Origin: Pseudarthrobacter sulfonivorans | Lineage (GTDB): Bacteria; Actinomycetota; Actinomycetes; Actinomycetales; Micrococcaceae | Direction: 5' to 3' | Length of the DNA: 64,000 nt | Assembly: GCF_024391045.1 (NCBI RefSeq) | Contig: NZ_JANFCZ010000007.1 | Span: 62,001-126,000 of the forward strand | In this document: one piece after another, positions 25,332 to 33,069 of the stretch | How positions within the stretch are numbered: the stretch's first letter is position 1 | Layout: each line of letters opens with the position of its first letter | Program-made: the position numbers and the translations under genes | The notes under the pieces: model-generated | Databases searched by the model: none | Told to the model about the DNA's origin: nothing | Seen by the model: only the letters and a program-made list of their open reading frames with translations

Positions 25332-26205
25332 GCAGAACACCAACACATCGCAGAACGAGAACACAGCCAACAAGAAAGTCTGGTTCATCACCGGCGCCGG
25401 CCGCGGCCTCGGGACCGACATCGCCAGGGCAGCCCTCGCCGCCGGCCACGCCGTAGTCGCCACCGGCCGCAACCCCGAAAGAGTCACCCAGGCTGTCGGT
25501 GAAAGTGAGGATCTGCTGGCAGTGAAGCTCGACGTCACCGATCCTGACGACGCCGCATCAGCCACCCAGACAGCCCTGGACCGGTTCGGCCGGATCGACG
25601 TCCTGGTGAACAACGCCGGGAACTTCTACGCCGGGTTCTTCGAGGAAATCTCCCCGAAGGACTTCCAGGCACAGATCGAGACCACCATGTTTGGCCCCAT
25701 GAACGTCGCCCGCGCAGTCCTGCCGGCCCTGCGAGCCCAGCGCTCCGGCCTGCTGGTCACCATTTCGTCGACCGCCGGTCTCGCGGGCGGGGAGTTCCTC
25801 ACTGCGTACGCCGCGTCGAAGTTCGGCGTGGAGGGCTGGGCAGAGTCGCTGGCCCCCGAGGTAGCCCCGTTCGGCATCCGCAGCATGATTGTGGAACCGG
25901 GATTCTTCCGCACCGAACTGCTCACCCCGGAGTCCACCCGCTATGCCGAATCCACCATCGAGGACTACGCCGAGCGCACCGAGCAGACGGTCAAGGCCTG
26001 GCAAAGCATGGACGGCCAGCAGGGCGGGGACCCGGCCAAGCTCGCCAGCGCCCTGATCCAGCTGGCGGAGCTTGACGAGCCGCCGCTGCGCTTCGCGGCC
26101 GGCGCAGACGCCGTCGGCACCTTCGAAGCGCGGGCCAAGGCCCTCCTGGATCAGGCTGATGCCCACAGAGAGCTCTCCAGCCACCTCGCCCACGACGACG
26201 CCTGA
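25324..26205 (+). CDS. Short-chain dehydrogenase/reductase paired with the XRE regulator
   Basis: A 293-residue SDR. It carries the motif ITGAGRGLGTDIA (about residues 20-32), LVNNAGNF, the catalytic Ser in ISSTAG and YAASKFGVEGW. The ATG at 25324 lies inside the end of the regulator gene (8-bp overlap), indicating coupling. The C-terminal half ends in QLAELDEPPLRFAAGADAVG, typical of the extended SDR-type oxidoreductases found next to MmyB-like regulators. A palindrome-family hairpin (26220-26245) follows 15 bp after the stop. Substrate unknown. Confidence 0.88.
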   Translation: MTEQNTNTSQNENTANKKVWFITGAGRGLGTDIARAALAAGHAVVATGRNPERVTQAVGESEDLLAVKLDVTDPDDAASATQTALDRFGRIDVLVNNAGNFYAGFFEEISPKDFQAQIETTMFGPMNVARAVLPALRAQRSGLLVTISSTAGLAGGEFLTAYAASKFGVEGWAESLAPEVAPFGIRSMIVEPGFFRTELLTPESTRYAESTIEDYAERTEQTVKAWQSMDGQQGGDPAKLASALIQLAELDEPPLRFAAGADAVGTFEARAKALLDQADAHRELSSHLAHDDA

Positions 26206-26219
26206 CAAACGGAAAGCGG

Positions 26220-26245
26220 CCGACGGCGGGAGGTCCCGCCGTCGG
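26220..26245. terminator. Dispersed palindrome copy 2; likely SDR terminator
   Basis: An 11-bp perfect stem CCGACGGCGGG / CCCGCCGTCGG with loop AGGT, 15 bp after the SDR stop. It forms the left border of the mosaic of gene fragments at 26249-26567. Confidence 0.75.
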
Positions 26246-26248
26246 GCT

Positions 26249-26358
26249 CGATGCCGAGGCGTTCACGGGCCACCCGGCGCTGGAAGTCCAGGGGAAAGAA
26301 ACGGTCCCCTTCACCGGACAGCACGCGCGTCGGGAGCCTGGGCCACGCCGTGAAGTTG
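26249..26358 (-). pseudogene. 3'-terminal fragment of an alpha/beta hydrolase gene
   Basis: These 110 bp align without gaps to 41275-41384, inside the hydrolase gene at 41195-41863, with only a few mismatches. The minus strand reads FTAWPRLPTRVLSGEGDRFF then PLDFQRRVARERLGIEP, against FTAWPGIPTRVLSGEGDRFF and PLEFQRQVARERLGIEP in the intact gene. Nothing of the rest of that gene is present here. Confidence 0.85.
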
Positions 26359-26365
26359 GGCCAAC

Positions 26366-26500
26366 GTCTCTCTGGCACGGCTCCGCAGCGATGTGTGGGA
26401 CAAGCCCGAGGTGATAGGGCATCTCATGACGGCAGCGCCCACGGCCAGGCTCCTGGAGGAGACGGCCCGTGAGGGTCAGGGCGCGGGCTGACCGCCGAGA
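26366..26500 (+). pseudogene. 3'-terminal fragment of a small dimeric-barrel-type gene
   Basis: These 135 bp align without gaps to 46416-46550, the end of the gene at 46233-46541 plus 9 bp of its downstream flank. The encoded end is LRSDVWDKPEVIGHLMTAAP, then TARLLEETAREGQGAG and TGA. No start or 5' half is present. Confidence 0.85.
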
Positions 26501-26528
26501 ATCAGGCCGAGGTCGGAGACGGGCGCAG

Positions 26529-26567
26529 TCACAGGTAGCCCTTGACGCTCGCGCGCATGGCTTCGGT
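26529..26567 (-). pseudogene. 3'-terminal scrap of an HsdR-N-like gene
   Basis: These 39 bp align to 48343-48381, the exact 3' end of the HsdR N-terminal-domain gene. The minus strand reads TEAMRASVKGYL and a stop, against TEALRASVKSYL and a stop in the intact gene. It begins at the stop codon, as the other fragments in this mosaic are also 3' ends. Confidence 0.7.
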
Positions 26568-26582
26568 CAAACCGAAAGGGTG

Positions 26583-26604
26583 GACGGCGGGAGGTTCCGC
26601 CGTC
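26583..26604. terminator. Dispersed palindrome copy 3; likely flavodoxin terminator
   Basis: An 8-bp stem GACGGCGG / CCGCCGTC with loop GAGGTT, 9 bp past the flavodoxin stop. It forms the right border of the gene-fragment mosaic. Confidence 0.65.
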
Positions 26605-26613
26605 GACCGCAAA

Positions 26614-27153
26614 TCATGAGGCGCCCGGCTGGAGGCGCGCCAGGAAATCCTCCGCGAAATGCTTCACGCCGTCCCATTCGGTGTACACATAGTCGCGGGA
26701 TGTGTCGGTGTCCGTGGAGCCCTGGCTGCTGGCGATCCGCTTCATGATGAGGCGCTTGATGAACCCGTATTGGGTGTACGGGATGGCGCCGCTGAAAAGC
26801 CCCACCTGGATGGGCCGCCAGCCCGTTTCCTGTTCGAATTTCTCCACGAAACCCTCGGCAGTTTCCGTGTCGCCGTGCGCGGCCATGCTGACCGAAAACA
26901 GCGCGGACGGAAGCCGTTCCAGCGTTTCCCGGTTCTTCCGAACGAAGTCCCCGACGTATTTCTCGTGTTTGCCCACATGGACGGACCCGCCCACCAGGAC
27001 CGCGTCAAAGCCGTCCGGGATGGCATCCCCGGCGTCCTTTATATCTGCCGCTGTGGCGTCGTGGCCGTGCGCCCGGACCACGTCCGCGATGAACTCGGCG
27101 ATCTTCGCCGTCTGCCCCTCGGTGGTGCCGTAGGGAATGTAGATCTTGCCCAT
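26614..27153 (-). CDS. Flavodoxin-domain protein (HemG-like)
   Basis: A 179-residue flavodoxin-fold protein. The N-terminal FMN phosphate loop reads IPYGTTEGQTAKIAEFIAD, followed by FDAVLVGGSVHVGKHEKYVGDF. This is the pattern of the HemG/menaquinone-dependent protoporphyrinogen-oxidase-like flavodoxins, usually about 175 residues. The ATG at 27153 has AAGGAGG 6 nt upstream; a longer frame to 27309 is not supported. In actinobacteria many homologues are not true HemG and have unknown redox roles. A DosR-like element about 60 bp upstream hints at control by hypoxia or redox stress. Confidence 0.85.
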   Translation of the reverse strand: MGKIYIPYGTTEGQTAKIAEFIADVVRAHGHDATAADIKDAGDAIPDGFDAVLVGGSVHVGKHEKYVGDFVRKNRETLERLPSALFSVSMAAHGDTETAEGFVEKFEQETGWRPIQVGLFSGAIPYTQYGFIKRLIMKRIASSQGSTDTDTSRDYVYTEWDGVKHFAEDFLARLQPGAS

Positions 27154-27213
27154 CGCTGGCCTCCTTGACTTGCCCTCTTGGACACCACTGTGCCAAGCCC
27201 CGGCCCGCCGACG

Positions 27214-27230
27214 TAGGGCCGAACGTCCCC
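27214..27230 (-). promoter_or_regulatory. DosR/DevR-like box before the flavodoxin
   Basis: Read on the minus strand this is GGGGACGTTCGGCCCTA. It resembles the GGGAC-N4-GGCCC type of element described for DosR/DevR-family response regulators in actinobacteria, and it lies about 60 bp upstream of the flavodoxin ATG. No DosR-type gene is in this window, so this rests on motif resemblance only. Confidence 0.35.
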
Positions 27231-27406
27231 GGCGCACGGACGCGCTGAAACTGCCCATGCCGGTAACCGGGTCCACTGGGTTTTCCAACCGATGTTCACC
27301 CGCCCGCAACCGGGAGGCCCCGAGCCGTTCGCCCGCGCCGAGCAGTCTTTGATCGCACCTTTGTGCCCCGGCAGAACTCCCCAGCCAGCAGAGTCAGGAC
27401 CTCCCC

Positions 27407-28450
27407 ATGCCTTCAAAGACCATGAAAATCACGACGGCGGCAGCCGCCATTGCGCTCGCCCTCCTCGGGTCCCAGCCCGCCTTCGCAGCGGACGGCACCA
27501 AGGACGGCCAGCAGGCCTTCACCTTCGCCGCCATCGGCGACATCCCCTACGGCGCCGCCGAGATCGCCAAGTTCCCGTCCCGCATCCAGGACCTCAACGC
27601 GGACAAGGAGCTGAAGTTTGTAGCACACGTGGGCGATATCAAGAACGGCTCCACGGTCTGCTCCGACGAGTACTTCTCCTACATCCGCACCCAGTTCGAC
27701 ACGTTCGCCCATCCGCTGGTCTACACACCCGGCGACAACGAATGGGTGGACTGCCACCGCGCCAACAACGGCGCCTACAACCCGCTGGAACGCCTGGACA
27801 AGATCCGGGAAGTCTTCTTCAACCAGCCCGGCACGACCCTCGGCGCCACCATGCCGGTGAAGTCGCAGCAGAGCCTGGGGCTTCCTGAGGACGTCCGCTT
27901 CGAGAAGAACCGGGTGGCTTTCTCCGTGCTGAACGTCCAGGGCAGCAACAACTCCCTCCTGCCGTGGAGCGGACTGGGTAAAACAGAAGCCACACCCGAG
28001 CAGCTGGCCGAGGTGGAACACCGCACGGACGCCGTCATCGCCCAGGTCCACCAGACGTTCGCCGACGCCCGGCGCAGCAACGACCGCGCCGTAGTGCTCA
28101 TGCAGCAGGCGGACATGTTCGATCCGGCGCTCCTGGCCGACGCCACCACCAACCCGGCCACCGTCTCCGGCTTCCGTGAGATCGTCCGGACCATCGTCGA
28201 GGAGACCAACAACTTCGACGCCCCGGTCTACCTGGTCAACGGTGACAGCCACGTCTTTGCCGAAAACCAGCCCCTCGCCGAGGGCTCTCCCTGGCCGGCC
28301 ATCTACGGCTCGCCCGCCGCGGACAACCTGCAGCGCATCACGGTGGACGGCGCCAACAACGCCGTGGACTACGTCCGCTTCACGGTGGCCGGCAACAGCG
28401 CCAAGGGCGCCGACGTCCTGACCTGGGAAAAGGTCCCCTTCAGCGAGTAG
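27407..28450 (+). CDS. Secreted metallophosphoesterase-like protein
   Basis: A 347-residue protein with a Sec signal peptide (ITTAAAAIALALLGSQPAFA, likely cleaved after residue 27). The mature part carries calcineurin-like phosphoesterase motifs: AAIGDIPYG, HVGDIKNGS, TPGDNEW and a late NGDSHVF. It is probably exported across the membrane and hydrolyses phosphoesters using two metals; the substrate is unknown. The start at 27407 has AGGA 7 nt upstream. It stands alone, ending in a palindrome-family hairpin shared with the convergent cupin gene. Confidence 0.82.
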   Translation: MPSKTMKITTAAAAIALALLGSQPAFAADGTKDGQQAFTFAAIGDIPYGAAEIAKFPSRIQDLNADKELKFVAHVGDIKNGSTVCSDEYFSYIRTQFDTFAHPLVYTPGDNEWVDCHRANNGAYNPLERLDKIREVFFNQPGTTLGATMPVKSQQSLGLPEDVRFEKNRVAFSVLNVQGSNNSLLPWSGLGKTEATPEQLAEVEHRTDAVIAQVHQTFADARRSNDRAVVLMQQADMFDPALLADATTNPATVSGFREIVRTIVEETNNFDAPVYLVNGDSHVFAENQPLAEGSPWPAIYGSPAADNLQRITVDGANNAVDYVRFTVAGNSAKGADVLTWEKVPFSE

Positions 28451-28465
28451 TCCCACCCGAACGCG

Positions 28466-28493
28466 TACGACGGCGGCGCCCCCCGCCGTCGTA
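28466..28493. terminator. Dispersed palindrome copy 4; bidirectional terminator
   Basis: An 11-bp stem TACGACGGCGG / CCGCCGTCGTA with loop CGCCCC between two convergent genes (stops at 28450 and 28515). Confidence 0.75.
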
Positions 28494-28514
28494 GGCTTCG
28501 TTGCGCAGCAAGGG

Positions 28515-28868
28515 CTATCCCCGGGGCTGGTAGTACCGGACTTCGAACAGTTTGGCGCCGTCCTCGGAGATCCACGGGCCATGTTCCATCCCCGGCGGCC
28601 TCACTGCCCAGTCGCCGGCAGTGAAGGTCTGGTTCAGCCGGCGATCGACGAGTGAACCTTGCCAGATGAAGACTTCTTCCCAGAAATCGTGTTTCAGCAC
28701 ACCAATGGGGGAGGTGTCCGTGCCGGGTTCGAATTTGAGGATGCGCGTCACTGTGCCGTTTGTATCGTCGCGGGCCAGGACGGCTTCCGAGAGACCCTCG
28801 ACGTGTGGCGTACAGGGTGTGAAAGCCACAGACGAGCTGGGCGTAAATTCATTTTCCGGTTTTGCCAT
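28515..28868 (-). CDS. Cupin-domain protein
   Basis: A 117-residue single-domain cupin. The pattern LKFEPGTDTSPIGVLKHDFWEEVF, then GDWAVRPPGMEHGPWISEDG fits the two cupin motifs, although His positions are partly replaced. It resembles the ChrR-like/anti-sigma cupin class of small metal-binding proteins. The ATG at 28868 is preceded by GGGAG. Role unknown; it sits between a phosphoesterase and the biotin genes without an obvious operon partner. Confidence 0.78.
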   Translation of the reverse strand: MAKPENEFTPSSSVAFTPCTPHVEGLSEAVLARDDTNGTVTRILKFEPGTDTSPIGVLKHDFWEEVFIWQGSLVDRRLNQTFTAGDWAVRPPGMEHGPWISEDGAKLFEVRYYQPRG

Positions 28869-28971
28869 TGTGACTCCCTCTACGTGACTGACCGAACCGC
28901 TACGTTCGGGCCCAGGCTCTGATGATCCCGAGCCACGTCGGACGAGTCAATGGCGCCCCGCTCACCGGCTT

Positions 28972-29220
28972 TCACACACCCGTGTCGCTTGACCTTTCCG
29001 GTGCAAGGACGCCGTGGCGGGAGCATTCCGCGGACCAGCCCGTGGGCGTGACCTGCACTTTCATGCGGCGTTTGCAGTCCGCACAGTAGCGCGGTGGTTC
29101 CAGCTGCAGCAGCACCTCGCACTGCCGGTGGGCGTACGACGGCGGGTTCGCGCCGCCGTCGTACGCCTCGCCGCAGTGCCCGCAAAACTTGGCGGTGGTG
29201 TCTGCCGGGACCTGGTTCAC
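28972..29220 (-). CDS. bsaP: BsaP-like biotin synthase auxiliary protein
   Basis: An 82-residue cysteine-rich protein that overlaps the end of bioB by ATGA. Cysteines lie at 13, 16, 34, 46, 49 and 66 (FCGHC, CE, YCADC, C), and the conserved core [20 protein letters not shown] then [10 protein letters not shown] is characteristic of the actinobacterial protein encoded next to bioB. It is thought to support the iron-sulfur cluster of biotin synthase. Unusual feature: residues 18-30 ([13 protein letters not shown]) are encoded exactly by a copy of the dispersed palindrome, between the first CxxC and Cys34, giving a longer linker. The name is given by context and cysteine pattern. Confidence 0.8.
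   Translation of the reverse strand: MNQVPADTTAKFCGHCGEAYDGGANPPSYAHRQCEVLLQLEPPRYCADCKRRMKVQVTPTGWSAECSRHGVLAPERSSDTGV
29131..29167. repeat. Dispersed palindrome copy 5, inside bsaP
   Basis: A 15-bp perfect stem GGCGTACGACGGCGG / CCGCCGTCGTACGCC with a 7-nt loop. It lies wholly inside the bsaP reading frame and adds codons without breaking it. Confidence 0.85.
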
Positions 29221-30242
29221 AGTGTTTTCTGGAGTTCCCTGATGGGCATGTTGAGTTCCACCAGGAGGTTGAGGTCGGAGTTGGCGGGGCGGCCCAGGGT
29301 GGTGAGGTAATTGCCCACGATGACGGCGTTGATGCCGCCCATCAGGCCTTCGCGGGTGCCGAGGTCACCGAGGGTGAGTTCGCGGCCGCCGGCGTAGCGG
29401 AGCACGGTGCGGGGCATGGCCAGGCGGAACGCGGCGATGGCACGGAGGGCGTCCTTCCCGTCCATGATTCCCTGGTTCTCCAGGGGCGTGCCGGGGCGGG
29501 GGTTGAGGAAGTTGAGGGGAACTTCGTGCGGTTCGAGGGCTGCGAGCTGGGCGGCGAGTTCGGCGCGCTGCTCTAGGGTTTCGCCCATGCCGATCAGGGC
29601 GCCGCAGCAGAGTTCCATGCCGGCGGCCTTGACCATGTTGCAGGTTTCCAGGCGTTCCTCGTAGCTGTGGGTGGTGACGACCTCGGGGAAGTAGCTGCGG
29701 GCTGTTTCGAGGTTGTGGTTGTAGCGGTGCACGCCCCATTCCTTGAGCTGATCGACCTGGCGCTGGGTGAGCATGCCGAGGGAGCAGGCGATGTTGATGT
29801 CCACGGCCTCGTTGATGCGGTCGATCGCGAACTTGATCTGGTTCATCAGTTTGATGTCCGGTCCGCGGACGGCGGCGACGATGCAGAACTCGGTGGCCCC
29901 GGTGGCGGCGGTTTCCTTGGCTGCTTTGACCAGTTCGGGGATGTCCAGCCAGACGCCGCGGACGGGGGAGTCGAACAGGCCGGACTGGCTGCAGAAGTGG
30001 CAGTCCTCGGGGCAGCCGCCGGTCTTGATGGAGATGATGCCTTCCACCTCGACGTCTTCGCCGCAGTGCTTGAGCCGCACTTCATGGGCCAGCTGCAGGG
30101 CTGCAGGCAGGGCCTCATCCGGGAGGCGCAGAATCTCCACGAGCTGGTCCTGCGTCAGCCCGAGCCCTTCTTCAAAGACCTGCCGGCGGGCGGTTTCGAG
30201 AATTTCATAGCTGACTGTTGGGGGAGGTGCCTGGGTCGTCAT
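29217..30242 (-). CDS. bioB: Biotin synthase
   Basis: A 341-residue radical SAM enzyme. The [4Fe-4S] motif is Cys77-x3-Cys81-x2-Cys84 ([13 protein letters not shown]). Other hallmarks are [30 protein letters not shown] and the C-terminal [11 protein letters not shown]. It inserts sulfur into dethiobiotin to make biotin, using a second iron-sulfur cluster as donor. It is followed by, and overlaps, the bsaP-like gene. The ATG at 30242 has AAGGAAG 4 nt upstream. No other biotin genes are in the window. Confidence 0.95.
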   Translation of the reverse strand: MTTQAPPPTVSYEILETARRQVFEEGLGLTQDQLVEILRLPDEALPAALQLAHEVRLKHCGEDVEVEGIISIKTGGCPEDCHFCSQSGLFDSPVRGVWLDIPELVKAAKETAATGATEFCIVAAVRGPDIKLMNQIKFAIDRINEAVDINIACSLGMLTQRQVDQLKEWGVHRYNHNLETARSYFPEVVTTHSYEERLETCNMVKAAGMELCCGALIGMGETLEQRAELAAQLAALEPHEVPLNFLNPRPGTPLENQGIMDGKDALRAIAAFRLAMPRTVLRYAGGRELTLGDLGTREGLMGGINAVIVGNYLTTLGRPANSDLNLLVELNMPIRELQKTL

Positions 30243-30323
30243 TGATCTTCCTTTACGTCTGTGGGTTTCTGTGGATATCCCTCACAGCAGACGCTAGTTA
30301 CCCGGCGGCAGGGGAATGTTGTT

Positions 30324-30337
30324 GCTTGTCTACAAGC
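30324..30337. promoter_or_regulatory. Inverted repeat upstream of bioB
   Basis: GCTTGT-CT-ACAAGC is a perfect inverted repeat about 85 bp upstream of bioB in the 201-bp gap to the LysR gene. It may be an operator for biotin control. I do not recognise it as a known BioR or BirA site. Confidence 0.35.
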
Positions 30338-30443
30338 AGGCCTCGGGGGCTTTGGCCGGAACGCCTAAAAGCTGCCGTCAGCCGCCGTCAGCTGTGCCGG
30401 CGTCAGGCATGTTTGCATCCTGGTTCGTACGCATCGGGGCAGG

Positions 30444-31367
30444 TCAGGGCGCCGAACGCGTGTTGAACGCCGCCGCCGATTCGCGCAAAAGGCGGGCGAC
30501 GGTGTCCGCAGGCAGGTTGGTTGATCGGCGCCGGTCGAACCGCCGCAGGGCGATACGGCGCGTGCCCAGTCCGGGCACATCTAGGACTTCCACTCCATCC
30601 TGCACAACGCCGCTGAGGGCCAGAGTGGGCACGATCGCGATGCCCTCGCCGGCGGCGACGAGCGCAAGTGCGGTGAGCGTGTCCTGGTACTGATGCACCG
30701 TTTCCACCTGGGCGCCTGTTGACTGGCGAAGCCGGCCCAGCACAGCGGCGTTGGCGGCGGAGGCCTCAACGCCCAGCCACGGAAGCGGCAATCCTGCGAG
30801 GTCGATGTTCTCCGTGGTGAGCAGGGCACCCGCGGGAACCACCAGCTTCCAGGGCTCATCCAGCAGGGGCTCTTCGATCATTCCTGCGGGAAGTGAACGC
30901 TGCCCGGGCGTGGTCGAGTCGATCTCCACGACCACGGCATCGAGCTGTCGCTGACGGAGCAGCCGCATCAGGCCCGGGAAGTCGTCCTCCACAATCCTGA
31001 TCTGAAGTTGCGGGTATTGTGTCCGCCACTCGGGCAGGCGCGGGATCACCACGGTGCGGACGAAGCTGGTGAATCCCCCCACCCGGACCACTCCGGCAAT
31101 GTGGGCGCCACTTTCGATGCGGGCCCGGGCGACGCTGAGGGCGCGTTCTATCTCCTCGCCGGCTTCTGCCACCGCCAGGCCCGCGGGTGTCAGCACTGAG
31201 CCTTTGGGCGTGCGAAGTACCAGGGCATGCCCTGTCTCGTCCTCCAGTTTGGTGAGCTGCTGGGACACAGCCGACGGTGTAAGGCCCAGTTCATCAGCGG
31301 CGGCGAGTACCCCGCCGGTTCGCGCAATGGCGAGGAGAACGCGCAGCCGCCGCGGGTCGATATTCAT
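30444..31367 (-). CDS. LysR-family regulator (ArgP/LysG-like layout)
   Basis: A 307-residue LysR regulator. The HTH reads LRVLLAIARTGGVLAAADEL and LTPSAVSQQLTKLEDETGHA. The effector domain has VRVGGFTSFVRTVVIPRLPE. It is divergent from a small membrane protein at 31483, a layout reminiscent of regulator/exporter pairs. The 115-bp gap holds ATCTT and AAGAT arms around 31390-31420 that could be its operator. Confidence 0.85.
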   Translation of the reverse strand: MNIDPRRLRVLLAIARTGGVLAAADELGLTPSAVSQQLTKLEDETGHALVLRTPKGSVLTPAGLAVAEAGEEIERALSVARARIESGAHIAGVVRVGGFTSFVRTVVIPRLPEWRTQYPQLQIRIVEDDFPGLMRLLRQRQLDAVVVEIDSTTPGQRSLPAGMIEEPLLDEPWKLVVPAGALLTTENIDLAGLPLPWLGVEASAANAAVLGRLRQSTGAQVETVHQYQDTLTALALVAAGEGIAIVPTLALSGVVQDGVEVLDVPGLGTRRIALRRFDRRRSTNLPADTVARLLRESAAAFNTRSAP

Positions 31368-31482
31368 ATTCAGTATTTCTAAACCATATCTTCAGCGGAA
31401 TGCAATTGATCTAAAGATGTGTCATCCACATAATTGCTGTTAAAGCCGCAAACCGCGACCGGCGCAACCCCGAAAGGAAATC

Positions 31483-31830
31483 ATGGAACTGCTGTGGGAA
31501 ATGTCCGGCTGGGCCGGGGCTGTTGCGATTCTCAGTGCGTACCTTGCTGTATCCATGGGCTGGCTGAAGGCAGGCAAAGGCTTCCAGGCCGCGAACCTCG
31601 TGGGTGCCTGTGCTTTCATCGTCAACGGGGCATTCCATGAAGCGTGGCCGTCCGTGACCACGAACGTCGCATGGTTCCTTATTTCCGCTGTCGCGCTGAT
31701 TCGAATGCGCTCTGCGAAGGTGTTGCCTGCTGCTGCTGCTGATGCCCCGCAGGTGCAGTTCCCCGGCGTCTGTGACACGACCGGCCCCATCAACATTGTG
31801 GAAACTCCCCGGGCCGCCCGGCTCACCTGA
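31483..31830 (+). CDS. Small membrane protein, CBU_0592-like
   Basis: A 115-residue protein with three predicted membrane helices: GWAGAVAILSAYLAVSMGWL, FQAANLVGACAFIVNGAF and AWPSVTTNVAWFLISAVALI. The pattern GW-x-G ... AY ... Q-x-x-NL-x-GA ... AWPS-x-x-x-N matches the CBU_0592-like family of small membrane proteins of unknown function. A polar tail of about 40 residues follows. It is transcribed divergently from a LysR gene, which probably controls it. Confidence 0.75.
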   Translation: MELLWEMSGWAGAVAILSAYLAVSMGWLKAGKGFQAANLVGACAFIVNGAFHEAWPSVTTNVAWFLISAVALIRMRSAKVLPAAAADAPQVQFPGVCDTTGPINIVETPRAARLT

Positions 31831-31950
31831 TTGTTCGGGGTGCCCTGCGCCGGGGCGCTACCGGTGCTCAACAACGCTGGTTATTGCGCAGCACAGCACG
31901 ACTGTGCGAGGATTCCGGTTATCGTGACCCGTCAGCAGGAGGTGAGACCC

Positions 31951-32010
31951 ATGAACGCAGTATCCACAGTGGGTGCTCCCCTGAAGACCACGATCACGCG
32001 GCTGAAGTAG
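31951..32010 (+). CDS. Possible 19-residue peptide with a near-perfect Shine-Dalgarno
   Basis: MNAVSTVGAPLKTTITRLK and a stop, preceded by AGGAGGTGA 5 nt from the ATG, the strongest ribosome binding site seen in the window. It lies in the 226-bp gap between the CBU_0592-like gene and the patatin gene and ends 46 bp before the latter. It could be a leader peptide or a small independent product; a chance match is possible because the peptide is short and resembles nothing I know. Confidence 0.35.
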   Translation: MNAVSTVGAPLKTTITRLK

Positions 32011-32056
32011 TCGCCGCCGGGAGCGCCAGGACGCAATTCGCGAAAGGCGACTCCCC

Positions 32057-33004
32057 TTGAACACCACACCTTCTTCAAACTCTTCCATCAGCCCTGCCAT
32101 CAACCCTGCCGCGGCCCCTGAACGGGCTTTGGTCCTCGGCGGTGGCGGATCCACAGGCAACGCCTGGCTGATCGGCGTGATGGCCGGCCTGTGCGACGCC
32201 GGCCTGGATGTCACCGAAGCCGATCTGGTCATCGGCACCTCAGCCGGATCCACAGCCGCGGCCCAGATAGCCGGCGAATCCCCGGCAAAGCTGTTTGCCG
32301 CGGTCCTTTCCGCCGCGCCTCCACAACGGCGCGGCCCCGCCGGGCCAGTTGCCGGGCCCGTCGCCGGGAGTGCAGCAGCACGGCCGGTGACGGACCACTT
32401 GGAGCGGATCGACAGGATCATCGCCGCCTCCGCGGATGCGGCGGACATGCGGCGCAGGATGGGCGCGGCGGCACTCGACTTGGCCGCGGCGTCGGACGCT
32501 TCCGAACGGTGGCGCGCCACGGTCGCCGCGCGGCTGCCCAGCCAGTTCTGGCCGGAACGGCGGACCCTCATCACGGCGGTGGATGCCCGCACGGGTGAAT
32601 CTGCCGTGTTCGACCGGCACAGCGGAGTGGACCTGGCTGACGCCGTCGCCGCAAGTTGCGCCAGCGGCTTCGCCTACCGGATCGGGGACGGTCGCTATAT
32701 CGACGGCGGCTACCGGACGAACGCCGAAAACGCCGACCTGGCTGCCGGCTACGGGCGGGTGCTGGTGCTGGCGCCGTTCGGCGGCAGGACACGGACGCCG
32801 GTGGAGTGGGGCCTGGACCTTGCTTCGCAGGTCGAGGGGCTGCGCGCGGGCGGCAGTGAAGTCGAGACGGTCTTCCCGGACAGCAGCGCAGAGCATATGT
32901 TCGGCGCCAACGCGATGGACTTTTCGCTGCGGCCGGCTGCCGCCCAGGCCGGCTTCGACCAAGGCCGCGCGCTGGCCGGGCCACTCGCCGAGTTGTGGGG
33001 CTGA
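32057..33004 (+). CDS. Patatin-like phospholipase family protein
   Basis: A 315-residue patatin-fold hydrolase. The oxyanion loop is LGGGGSTGNAW (about residues 27-37), the nucleophile Ser lies in IGTSAGSTAA near residue 65 and the catalytic Asp in YIDGGYRTNAENAD near residue 219, giving the Ser-Asp dyad. The TTG at 32057 is used, with AAAGGCGA upstream. Patatins cleave acyl chains from lipids. No signal peptide is visible, so it is probably cytoplasmic. It precedes an alpha/beta hydrolase by 65 bp. Confidence 0.87.
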   Translation: MNTTPSSNSSISPAINPAAAPERALVLGGGGSTGNAWLIGVMAGLCDAGLDVTEADLVIGTSAGSTAAAQIAGESPAKLFAAVLSAAPPQRRGPAGPVAGPVAGSAAARPVTDHLERIDRIIAASADAADMRRRMGAAALDLAAASDASERWRATVAARLPSQFWPERRTLITAVDARTGESAVFDRHSGVDLADAVAASCASGFAYRIGDGRYIDGGYRTNAENADLAAGYGRVLVLAPFGGRTRTPVEWGLDLASQVEGLRAGGSEVETVFPDSSAEHMFGANAMDFSLRPAAAQAGFDQGRALAGPLAELWG

Positions 33005-33069
33005 TTGTCCCGGCAGGGCGGCCGCCGGATGCGAGCCTTTGGCGCAACCCGGAGCGGTAAAGTGTCACC

